From Idiomarina baltica OS145 (lineage in GTDB: Bacteria; Pseudomonadota; Gammaproteobacteria; Enterobacterales; Alteromonadaceae), in assembly GCF_000152885.1 (NCBI RefSeq), contig NZ_CH672404.1, positions 31,273-95,272 of the forward strand: DNA of 64,000 bases, given 5' to 3'. Position 1 is the stretch's first letter. Every line of letters begins with the position of its first letter. The notes below the pieces were generated by a model that saw only the letters and a program-made list of their open reading frames with translations, was not told the origin of the DNA and did no database searches. Positions 16,160 through 24,113 of the stretch are shown in pieces. The position numbers were made by a program, and so were the translations under genes.

Positions 16160-16630
16160 ATGAATAATAAGCTCAAGAATTACACCCGCGATAATGTGCG
16201 TAACCGTTTAGAAGACGCGGACCCGTACACCATTATTCAGATGTTAATGCAGGGTGTACTCGAGAATTGTAGCTATGCCAAAGGCGCGATTCAAAATAAC
16301 AATATTGAGAAAAAAGCGCATCATATTGGTCGCGCGCAGGCGATTCTTGAGTCACTGATTGTGAGCTTAAACCCAGAAGCAGGCGCAGACGCAACCGATA
16401 ATCTAATCGGTTTGTATGGCTACATGAGTGACCGCTTAATGACGGCATCGGTCGAGCGTAATGTTGAAATCATTGATGAAGTGATGGGCTTAATGTTGCA
16501 AATTAAAGGCGCTTGGGATCAAATTCCAGCGGATGCACGTCAAGAAGCTCATGAAGTGCTCAGTAAACTACATGCTGAAGAAGACGCTGCACATGAGCAA
16601 GAGGTGCAACGCATTGCGAGCAGTGCGTAA
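16160..16630 (+). CDS. fliS: Flagellin export chaperone FliS
   Basis: FliS binds the C-terminus of flagellin and prevents premature polymerisation. The 156-residue protein carries DADPYTIIQMLMQGVLENCSYAKG near residues 18-41 and the helical EKKAHHIGRAQAILESLIVSL, both typical. It is somewhat longer than the enteric protein (136), with a charged C-terminal tail. AGAGGTTC lies before the ATG. The next gene starts 3 nt after its stop. Confidence 0.95.
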   Translation: MNNKLKNYTRDNVRNRLEDADPYTIIQMLMQGVLENCSYAKGAIQNNNIEKKAHHIGRAQAILESLIVSLNPEAGADATDNLIGLYGYMSDRLMTASVERNVEIIDEVMGLMLQIKGAWDQIPADARQEAHEVLSKLHAEEDAAHEQEVQRIASSA

Positions 16631-16633
16631 GCT

Positions 16634-16921
16634 ATGAAAGAGGCATTGAAACAGCTACAAGCACTTACGCAGCATTTCGAACAGACGGTAGCCGCGGAGG
16701 ATTATGCGGCCGCTGAATTGGCGCTTCTACAACTTGAAAAGCATTTCACCCAGTTACCGGATGGATGGCAAAACGACGATGCGATTAAAACTGAGCTGTT
16801 GCGGGTACAAGAGACCCTGACCACTTATCGTCAAGCTTTACAGCAAGCGAAAGATACAGCGAAGGATGACATTAGCAGGTTAGGAAAAAGCAAAAAGGGC
16901 GTTAAAGCCTACACCAAATAA
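16634..16921 (+). CDS. Small helical protein, FliT-like position
   Basis: This 95-residue, fully helical, charged protein has no motif I can assign firmly. Its place directly after fliS and its size match FliT-type export chaperones, which bind FliD, so that role is an inference from position. The ATG at 16,634 overlaps no other gene and is only 3 nt after fliS, so it depends on the same transcript. A bidirectional terminator follows. Confidence 0.6.
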   Translation: MKEALKQLQALTQHFEQTVAAEDYAAAELALLQLEKHFTQLPDGWQNDDAIKTELLRVQETLTTYRQALQQAKDTAKDDISRLGKSKKGVKAYTK

Positions 16922-16937
16922 CGATTGAAATGTGGAT

Positions 16938-16973
16938 AAAAAAGCCGCCAGATAATGCATCTGGCGGCTTTTT
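16938..16973. terminator. Bidirectional terminator between the fliS operon and the S9 peptidase
   Basis: GCCGCCAGAT (16944-16953) pairs with ATCTGGCGGC (16959-16968). A-rich sequence lies on the left and a T run on the right, so it can stop transcription from both converging units. Confidence 0.9.
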
Positions 16974-16974
16974 G

Positions 16975-18906
16975 TTATTCAATATTTGCTTTAACAAAGT
17001 TAATTACTCGGTCAAAAGCTTGTTTGCGATTAGGGTTGCTGTCTAATGAGTGGGTACCATTTTCAAGCAACAACAGCTCTACTGGGAGATTATACCCCTT
17101 AGCTGCCTTGTAAAAGGCCTCCGACTGGTCGTCTGGAACCACGACATCGCCTGTGCCATGAACAAGCAAAGTAGGGCGTTTGAGTTTACCAAAGCTGGCG
17201 ATAGGTGAAATAGCCTCTAAATGCGCTTTGCCCTGCTCGCTATCACGATCACCGACCATGATATTGTCAACCATTTGAGCCGTTTCGCCGGCTCGGGTGT
17301 CCTCTAAAATAGCGTTAATATCGCTGACGCCAGCAATCGATACATAACAATTAAACTGTGTCGGCGTATTGGTCGCTGCGAATAGAGAAACATAGCCGCC
17401 GTATGACCAACCCACGACACAACTATCATCAACATCGGCGAGTTGCTGTTCTTTTACCCAAGCGACGCCATCAAGTACGTCTTGCTGCATACGCTGTCCC
17501 CATTCACCGTAACCACGCGCTTCGTAAGAAGAACCAAAGCCCGACGAGCCGCGAAAGTTAACTTGCAAGACAGCATAGCCTGCATTAACGAACATGTGCT
17601 CTAGCGGATGGAATACTTGGGTATCGCGTTGCCAAGGTCCGCCGTGTGGCATCACAACTAACGGTCGATCGGCATCACCGCCGTTGATCAAATAACCATT
17701 CAGCACCAGGCCGTCACTGGCCTCGAATTCGATAGGTTGTTTGGCGGGAAACTGCTTGTTTTCAAGTGCCGGTTGTAGCGCCATCCATAAACCGCCAGCT
17801 TTATTGGCGAGATCAATAAAGTAAAAGCGAGAAGGGCCCGACGCTGAGTAGGTCTTAACGAGCAATTTATTGACGCTTTTGTCAAAGTCTACCACGATAG
17901 GATTCATGCCTTTGAAGGTATTCTCGACAAGCGCTTGGCGCTGTTTAAATGCCGGAGCAATGAATTCCACTTCGGGCATATCAGCCGTGTAACCAAAGCC
18001 AATCACTTGACCGTTATGCTCCATTACGCTGGCGACGTCATAAGTTTCGTTCTGAAATAAAGGCTCCACCCATTCGTCAGTATCGAGCGAATAGCGCCAA
18101 ACTTCTTGTTTATCACTCTTCTGATACGTCTTAACGATTAACGTATTGTTGGCAGGCTCATACAAGACCGGCGTAAAACCATCCTCTTCAAATGCTTCAT
18201 AAGAGCCAATTTCTTTCCATTGACCGGCATCTTCCTGCCACAAATAGAAAGTACGGGTTAAGTCCTCAACCGCCACCGCGACAACCGAGCGACCGGTCGA
18301 GTCGCCAATAAAGTAACTCGGTTTTTGCAAGCTCGGTGCGAACTTCTCTGAGGAACCGCTATAGACATTAATCTTATAAACCGATGGGAAGTAATTATCG
18401 CGCTCGCTGACCTGTTGCAACAAAATATGTTCTGGATCGTGAGGAAGCATAGAGACAATTTGGTCACCGCTAACTAACCAAGACCAATCTTTAGTATCGG
18501 TGAGCTTGCGTAGTTTTATCTCTTTTAACTCGCTACCATCTTTGTTGACCGCAAACAACTGTCCAACGCGACGAGAACTACCGTACATATGCTCAGGATA
18601 ATCGGCGCTGACAAGTAACCGCTCGTTATTCACCCAGCGTAGTTTAACGATACGTTCAGACTGATTGCGTAACTTAAGAATAGTCGTTAAATCCACTTTC
18701 CCGAACGGAGAAATTACCACTTGTTGAGTTGCGCCATCGGTATTATAGACGGCAGCAATGAGTTCACCATTGGGCGAAATGGTAGGTTGTTCAACGATGT
18801 TCAGTTGACTGAATGCAGAACTTGGAAGTGTTTCACTCTGTGCCAAACTGGGGGTCGAGATCGACAATAGCGCAGAGGCGATAATCGTTTTTATTATTTT
18901 CTTCAT
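16975..18906 (-). CDS. S9 family (prolyl oligopeptidase-type) secreted peptidase
   Basis: This is a serine exopeptidase of the dipeptidyl/acylaminoacyl-peptidase group, likely periplasmic. A signal peptide starts MKKIIKTIIASALLS and ends around SLAQS. The N-terminal half is a beta-propeller-like region. The C-terminal alpha/beta-hydrolase domain has the nucleophile motif GWSYGGYVS, the Asp in HGTGDVVVPDDQS, and the His in ENGTHSLD. An upstream ATG at 18,918 would add four residues; neither start has a clear ribosome-binding site. It stands alone, convergent with the flagellar unit. Confidence 0.9.
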   Translation of the reverse strand: MKKIIKTIIASALLSISTPSLAQSETLPSSAFSQLNIVEQPTISPNGELIAAVYNTDGATQQVVISPFGKVDLTTILKLRNQSERIVKLRWVNNERLLVSADYPEHMYGSSRRVGQLFAVNKDGSELKEIKLRKLTDTKDWSWLVSGDQIVSMLPHDPEHILLQQVSERDNYFPSVYKINVYSGSSEKFAPSLQKPSYFIGDSTGRSVVAVAVEDLTRTFYLWQEDAGQWKEIGSYEAFEEDGFTPVLYEPANNTLIVKTYQKSDKQEVWRYSLDTDEWVEPLFQNETYDVASVMEHNGQVIGFGYTADMPEVEFIAPAFKQRQALVENTFKGMNPIVVDFDKSVNKLLVKTYSASGPSRFYFIDLANKAGGLWMALQPALENKQFPAKQPIEFEASDGLVLNGYLINGGDADRPLVVMPHGGPWQRDTQVFHPLEHMFVNAGYAVLQVNFRGSSGFGSSYEARGYGEWGQRMQQDVLDGVAWVKEQQLADVDDSCVVGWSYGGYVSLFAATNTPTQFNCYVSIAGVSDINAILEDTRAGETAQMVDNIMVGDRDSEQGKAHLEAISPIASFGKLKRPTLLVHGTGDVVVPDDQSEAFYKAAKGYNLPVELLLLENGTHSLDSNPNRKQAFDRVINFVKANIE

Positions 18907-19032
18907 GAATAAATACATCTATTTTGTTAAAAATTTGATCTTATCAAATAAGTAGCCAATGAACGAGCACAGTTTGCTATCCAACGCTGGCATGCGAGGT
19001 TGACATCCTCGCTTGCCAAGCGAGGAAAAGGC

Positions 19033-19515
19033 TTACAAAGTACTTGCCTCACACCGTGTCTTTTGACGCGATGGCGTATTGACAACTTCTTGCGTGATGA
19101 GTTTTTTGGTGACCTTATTCGTTACCGCTTTTTGTGTCTCGGCATCAACGATCCAAACCTCAGCAGTGCCGTTCTCTTGATCACGATTGTATTTAAACTC
19201 ATAGATCTTACCCGGTTCAAAGGTACCGTTGAGTTTGAAATAGTTTTCTAACGGACCGCCGGGAACGTATTTTTTGATAAATGCATACCGCGCGATGATG
19301 GTATGTTCGCCTGCATCAAAATCGCGAGCGGCGACATAGTCTGCTTCACGACCATAATAACAATAGTTGTAAATGACATGGCTACGTTGAATTGATGTGT
19401 CTTTGTAATTACGTAACTTGAACTGATTGTCTCCCGGTGGGGGGCTGCTACATGCTGTGGCGCCTAAGACGACTGCCGCGGCTACCAGGCCTTTTGTAAG
19501 GTTAAAAATGCGCAT
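19033..19515 (-). CDS. Putative lipoprotein of unknown function
   Basis: The ATG at 19,515 is chosen because AAGGGGAAAT stands just before it; the longer frame from 19,566 lacks a site. The 160-residue product has a lipoprotein signal peptide ending VVLGATACSS, so it is probably anchored at the outer membrane. The rest is rich in Tyr and charged residues (YNYCYYGREADYVAARDF, then FEPGKIYEFKYNRD) and has two further Cys. I do not recognise the family. A short perfect hairpin (CCTCGCTTG/CAAGCGAGG type) lies downstream near 19,009-19,026. Confidence 0.75.
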   Translation of the reverse strand: MRIFNLTKGLVAAAVVLGATACSSPPPGDNQFKLRNYKDTSIQRSHVIYNYCYYGREADYVAARDFDAGEHTIIARYAFIKKYVPGGPLENYFKLNGTFEPGKIYEFKYNRDQENGTAEVWIVDAETQKAVTNKVTKKLITQEVVNTPSRQKTRCEASTL

Positions 19516-19653
19516 AAATTTCCCCTTTTTGTCGAAAATATGCACATTGACTATAAGTGATATCATATTAGAATGAAAACAAAGTGAGACAATAATTACA
19601 TTTAATTGTTACAAAATTTGATCGTGTAGAGATTAAGGAAGGAATTTGGACAC

Positions 19654-19682
19654 AAAAAAACCGGCATTAAAGCCGGTTTTTT
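19654..19682 (-). terminator. Rho-independent terminator of rpsT
   Basis: AAAAACCGGC pairs with GCCGGTTTTT around ATTAAA, with flanking A and T runs, 23 bases beyond the rpsT stop. Confidence 0.88.
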
Positions 19683-19704
19683 GAACACGTTGAAAACGTG
19701 TCGA

Positions 19705-19965
19705 TTAAAGCGCTTGGATCTTAGCGTTCAAACGGCTCTTATGACGTGCCGCTTTGTTTTTGCTGATCAAGCCTTTAGTTGCGTAACGGTCCAATAATGG
19801 GGTTACAGTTTGTAAAGCTGAGCTAGCAGCTTCTTTATCTTTGCTCTCAATGGCTGCGTTTACACGTTTAAGGTAAGTACGCATCATTGAACGGCGGCTT
19901 GCATTATGGCGGCGATTTTTCTCGGCTTGAATCGCACGCTTTTTAGCAGACTTAATGTTAGCCAA
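19705..19965 (-). CDS. rpsT: 30S ribosomal protein S20
   Basis: S20 binds 16S rRNA early in small-subunit assembly. The 86-residue protein begins [30 protein letters not shown] sequence (first 12 residues [12 protein letters not shown]) and is very basic, as expected. AGGAGT lies before the ATG. It is monocistronic, with its own promoter and terminator, and lies divergent from the murJ side as in many gammaproteobacteria. Confidence 0.98.
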   Translation of the reverse strand: MANIKSAKKRAIQAEKNRRHNASRRSMMRTYLKRVNAAIESKDKEAASSALQTVTPLLDRYATKGLISKNKAARHKSRLNAKIQAL

Positions 19966-20015
19966 GGTGAACTCCTAAAATTCGTTAACAGAACGCTTCT
20001 TTATAAAGGTCGTGG

Positions 20016-20043
20016 ATTATGCCTAATCTGGCGGAAATGTCAA
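20016..20043 (-). promoter_or_regulatory. Sigma-70 type promoter of rpsT
   Basis: Read on the - strand, TTGACA (20043-20038) is followed after 16 nt by CATAAT (20021-20016), about 50 bases before the rpsT start. The adjacent pseudogene homology begins within a few bases of its outer edge. Confidence 0.75.
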
Positions 20044-20053
20044 CACTTATTGT

Positions 20054-21433
20054 GTGGATGTCGCGCACAAATTGGGGTACGACGCTTTGTTTAAGGATAA
20101 CCCGTATGTGGTTGATGCGCCACATATCCGTTTTTATGCCGGGGTCCCGTTACGACTGGATGACGTCACAGTCGGCACCGTATGTATTTTGGACACTGAA
20201 CCGCACCAGTTGTCCGAGCGCGAACTTCAAAGCCTTGCCTATGTCAGTGAACATGTCAGTGAATATTTAGCGTTGTCGCTTAAACATCAACAGTTGATGC
20301 AGGAACACTCATTTATCGATGACACGCCTGCTGCACTCATAAAGTGGCGTTACAACATGGCGCTCGAATTACAGTACGTGTCCGCTAATATACAATCCTT
20401 ATTCCACATCCCAACGCATGCCTTGCGTGAGGGAAGTAGAGCCTTTGAGGATTTTCTCGACGAACGCGGTCGCAAAGAACTTAACTTCTTGCTCAGTAAT
20501 CATTTAGCAGGGGTCGCGAGTAGTGAAGCGCAATTCCGCATTTTACCGCCTAAAGGCCCGGAGCGCTGGGTGAAGTTATTATCAAAAAGCTTTTATGATC
20601 CCGAGGGTCGGCTCGAGAACATCCATGCCATGCTGATTGATAACACGGCTAATCGCTATTTTGAGAAGCGCTTGAACGAAGCCAATCAGCAGATGCGTTT
20701 GGTCTTGGAGGCCTCAGGACTCGGTACCTGAGATTGGAATGTGCCATCAGACACCAACAAGGTCAATCAACGCTGGTGTGAATTATTAGGTATCGATTAC
20801 GCTAACTTTGACCCGTCGCTCTACTTTTGGGAGAGCCTTGTTCATCCGGCGGACTTAAAGCGTGTTGAGCGTGAACTGCAGCAGCACATGGCAGGCGAGA
20901 CGCCGGCGTTTTCGACTATTTACCGCATGCGTCATAAAAACGGATACTGGGTATGGATAGAAACCTATGGCCGTGTTGTTGAGCGAAGTGAATCCGGTGA
21001 GGCAATACGTTTGACGGGTACGCATCGGGACATTACCGAAAAGAAAGAGGCCGAACTACTCGATGCGCTCGGCGCGCTCTTTTATGCGGTTCAACTAGAT
21101 AAAGCGCGCATGGATGCTGAGACGCTGATGCGTCATATTCGCTCGGACGATATGGTTGCTCGTTTAGGCGGTGAAGAGTTTGCCTTGATTTTAAACGGCG
21201 GGACGCAAGCGGCTGCCGCGGCAATACTTGAGCAGATTAGGCAAGATATTCAGCAGTCAGTAGTACGTGTCGATGACCATGCGATCAACTTCACCATTAG
21301 TATCGGGGCTTTGTTCATCGACAATGAAACGGCTGCGTACGAGGATTTGGAACAAGCGGTACTCGATCACGCGGATAAAGCCTTGTACGAGGCTAAAAAG
21401 ACCGGCCGAAATAAAATAGTTTGGGGTGAATAA
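20054..21433 (+). pseudogene. Decayed GAF-PAS-GGDEF (diguanylate cyclase-type) gene
   Basis: The remnant starts in the middle of a GAF domain (FKDNPYVVDAPHIRFYAGVP and VGTVCILDTE), continues through a PAS region, then meets an in-frame TGA at 20729-20731. The context reads G-T-stop-D-W-N where PAS domains normally have GTWDWN, so TGG became TGA. After it come the rest of the PAS domain (GYWVWIETYGRVVERSESGE, GTHRDITEKKEAE) and a GGDEF domain that keeps RLGGEEFALIL but lacks its first half, including the DxLTxLPNR-type motif. Three separate lesions show it is inactive as a cyclase. It lies between rpsT and murJ. Confidence 0.88.
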
Positions 21434-21475
21434 TCTGATACACTGACGCTTTTCATAGTCCGATCAGGAGAAGTC

Positions 21476-23038
21476 GTGTCTAAAGCCTTGCTACGTTCAG
21501 GATTCATCGTCAGCGCAATGACTCTGATTTCACGAGTGCTTGGCCTCGTACGTGATGTAGTGATTGCGAATCTCATGGGCGCAGGTGCCGCCGCGGACGT
21601 GTTTTTTTTCGCCAATAAAATTCCTAATTTTTTACGTCGGTTATTTGCCGAAGGTGCCTTTGCACAAGCCTTCGTGCCAGTGCTGACCGAGTACAAACAA
21701 GGGCAACCCCTTGACCAACAGCGACTTCTGATCGCACGGGTTTCGGGAACACTCGGAACCATTGTTACCATCGTGACACTCGTCGGCATGATCGCATCCC
21801 CGGTTGTGACTGCGCTGTTTGGCACCGGTTGGTTTTTAGATTGGTGGAACGATGGCCCACAAAGTGAGAAGTTTGTGCTGGCGAGCGATCTACTCCGTAT
21901 CACCTTTCCCTATTTATGGTTTATCACCTTCACCGCGATGGCGGGCGCTATACTCAATACGCTGGGTAAGTTTGCTGTGGCCGCATTTACGCCTGTTTTC
22001 TTGAATATTGCGATTATTGCAGCCGCGATTTGGTTGGCGCCTAACCTTGAGCAGCCTGAGTTTGGTCTAGCCTGGGGGGTATTTTTTGGTGGCTTAATCC
22101 AGTTTCTATTTCAACTTCCCTTTCTAAAACGCGCAGGGCTGCTCACTCGACCGCGTTGGAGCTGGCACGATAGTGGTGTCACGCGCATTCGTAAGTTAAT
22201 GTTACCGGCGATATTTGGTGTTTCCGTCAGTCAAATTAACCTATTACTCGATACGCTGATCGCCAGCTTTTTAATGACCGGCTCAATTAGTTGGCTTTAT
22301 TACTCCGATCGCTTGCTTGAGTTTCCGCTCGGACTATTCGGCATTGCCATTGCCACCGTTATTCTGCCCGCGCTGTCCTCGCGCCATGTCGACCAATCAA
22401 CGCAAAATTTCTCGGCGACACTTGACTGGGGGATCCGGATGGTACTCTTGCTCGGTTTACCGGCGATGGCGGGCCTTTTTTTTCTCGCCGAACCCATGCT
22501 AATGGTGTTATTTATGCACGGCGCATTTACGCCCAACGATGCCGAGATGGCATCCTACAGCCTGATGGCTTATTCGGCGGGGCTGTTGAGCTTTATGTTG
22601 GTCAAAGTCTTAGCGACCGGGTTTTATTCGCGTCAAGATACCAAACGACCCGTTAAATTTGGCATCATTGCGATGGTCGCAAACATGGGGCTGAATATCG
22701 CTTTTGCCATCCCGTTTAGCTATGTTGGCTTAGCCATGGCAACGGCAGCATCGGCGGCACTCAATGCCTTGTTGCTTGGCATAACACTCTATCGAGAACG
22801 TGTCCTTGTAGCACAGCCGGGAACTTGGTCTTTCATCATCCGCGTAGTGGCTGCTGTAGCGGTGATGGTCGGGGTGGTATTATGGTTGACCCCATCAACC
22901 CAGCAATGGCGTGAAATGTCGCTCGTTGCGCGGCCTTGGCAATTAGCGCAAATTATTGGCGTAGGTGCGGGGGTCTATTTGTTGGTGTTGATGCTCAGTG
23001 GATTAAGACCACGCCATTTGCGTGCGCAAGAATACTGA
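21476..23038 (+). CDS. murJ: Lipid II flippase MurJ
   Basis: MurJ moves the peptidoglycan precursor lipid II across the inner membrane. The GTG start follows CAGGAGAAG. The 520-residue protein has the N-terminal ISRVLGLVRDVVIANLMGAG and FFANKIPNFLRRLFAEGAFA, plus many membrane segments (about 13-14 by eye). It is the first of the conserved murJ-ribF-ileS-lspA-fkpB-ispH series. Confidence 0.96.
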   Translation: MSKALLRSGFIVSAMTLISRVLGLVRDVVIANLMGAGAAADVFFFANKIPNFLRRLFAEGAFAQAFVPVLTEYKQGQPLDQQRLLIARVSGTLGTIVTIVTLVGMIASPVVTALFGTGWFLDWWNDGPQSEKFVLASDLLRITFPYLWFITFTAMAGAILNTLGKFAVAAFTPVFLNIAIIAAAIWLAPNLEQPEFGLAWGVFFGGLIQFLFQLPFLKRAGLLTRPRWSWHDSGVTRIRKLMLPAIFGVSVSQINLLLDTLIASFLMTGSISWLYYSDRLLEFPLGLFGIAIATVILPALSSRHVDQSTQNFSATLDWGIRMVLLLGLPAMAGLFFLAEPMLMVLFMHGAFTPNDAEMASYSLMAYSAGLLSFMLVKVLATGFYSRQDTKRPVKFGIIAMVANMGLNIAFAIPFSYVGLAMATAASAALNALLLGITLYRERVLVAQPGTWSFIIRVVAAVAVMVGVVLWLTPSTQQWREMSLVARPWQLAQIIGVGAGVYLLVLMLSGLRPRHLRAQEY

Positions 23039-23057
23039 TTCTGAACGCAGCATCGGT

Positions 23058-23063
23058 TATAAT
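23058..23063 (+). promoter_or_regulatory. Possible -10 element upstream of ribF
   Basis: TATAAT stands 50 bases before the ribF ATG in the murJ-ribF gap. The -35 region at suitable distance is only CTGATT, so the promoter is tentative. Confidence 0.4.
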
Positions 23064-23112
23064 CTCACCCGAGTTATTTTTATACATTTAATTAGTGGTA
23101 CTTTGTTCGGCT

Positions 23113-24066
23113 ATGGAACTCATTCGCGGCATACACAACTTGCGCTCAGAACATCATGGATGCGTGCTTACCATTGGTAACTTTGATGGCGTACATCTTG
23201 GTCATCAAGCCGTGCTGGCGCAAGTAAAAGCGCAGGCGCGCGCACTGGGTGTGGCAGCCGCGGTGATGACATTCGAACCGCAGCCGCAAGAAATCTTCCA
23301 GCCCGAAAAAGCACCGGCGCGACTCACTAATTGGCGAGAAAAATATTTAGCGCTGCGCGATCAGCAGATCGACCGCCATTTAGTGATTGAGTTTAATCGT
23401 AAATTTGCCAGCCAACCGCCTATCGAATTTATTGAAAATGTATTAGTCGAAAAGTTGGGTGTGAAGTTTTTAGTGGTGGGTGACGATTTTCGCTTTGGTT
23501 ACAAACGCGAAGGCGACTTCGCGCTATTACAACGCGAGGGTAAACGGCTGGGTTTTGAAGTCGTCGATACGCGTAGCTACCGTCAGCAACAACTGCGGGT
23601 CAGCAGTACTGCGATTCGCGCGGCACTTGCCGAGGGCGACTTTGAGCGTGCCGAAAGTATGCTGGGGCGTCCGTATCAAATGATGGGCAAGATCGTGCAT
23701 GGTCGTAAAAATGGCCGTACCATTGGCTTCCCCACGGCTAATATTCCATTGAAGCGGTTAAAAAGCCCGCTGCACGGCGTATTCGCGGTTAAAATCAATG
23801 TAGGTCGCGCCTTGGGCGCGACGACAAACAGCCGCGCCGAAGGCACATACCACGGTGTCGCCAACCTAGGTACGCGACCTACGCTTAACGGCGATGAAGT
23901 CCAATTAGAAGTGCATTTATTTGATTTTTCAGGCAACCTGTACGGTCAGCACGCAACCGTGACACCGGTCGCCAAATTAAGATCCGAGCAGCGCTTTGCT
24001 TCGCTCGAACATTTAAAACAGCAAATAGAGAAAGATGCCGCTCGTGCCCGAGCGCTTTTAAGTTGA
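23113..24066 (+). CDS. ribF: Bifunctional riboflavin kinase / FAD synthetase
   Basis: RibF phosphorylates riboflavin to FMN and adenylates it to FAD. The 317-residue protein has the adenylyltransferase domain first (LTIGNFDGVHLGHQAVL, near residue 20) and the riboflavin kinase domain after about 185 (GRTIGFPTANIPL). The ATG at 23,113 is preferred over the GTG at 23,095 because it matches the family N-terminus MELIRGIHNL. It precedes ileS by 47 nt. Confidence 0.96.
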   Translation: MELIRGIHNLRSEHHGCVLTIGNFDGVHLGHQAVLAQVKAQARALGVAAAVMTFEPQPQEIFQPEKAPARLTNWREKYLALRDQQIDRHLVIEFNRKFASQPPIEFIENVLVEKLGVKFLVVGDDFRFGYKREGDFALLQREGKRLGFEVVDTRSYRQQQLRVSSTAIRAALAEGDFERAESMLGRPYQMMGKIVHGRKNGRTIGFPTANIPLKRLKSPLHGVFAVKINVGRALGATTNSRAEGTYHGVANLGTRPTLNGDEVQLEVHLFDFSGNLYGQHATVTPVAKLRSEQRFASLEHLKQQIEKDAARARALLS

Positions 24067-24113
24067 ACGGCCACGATAGTCAGTAAATATGCGGAAAATG
24101 GAAACAGTGACCC

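Noticed and set aside
20741..21433. Independent short PAS-GGDEF gene starting after the stop at 20,729
   Set aside because: The PAS domain is split exactly at the stop, and the GGDEF domain lacks its first half, so it is part of one decayed gene.
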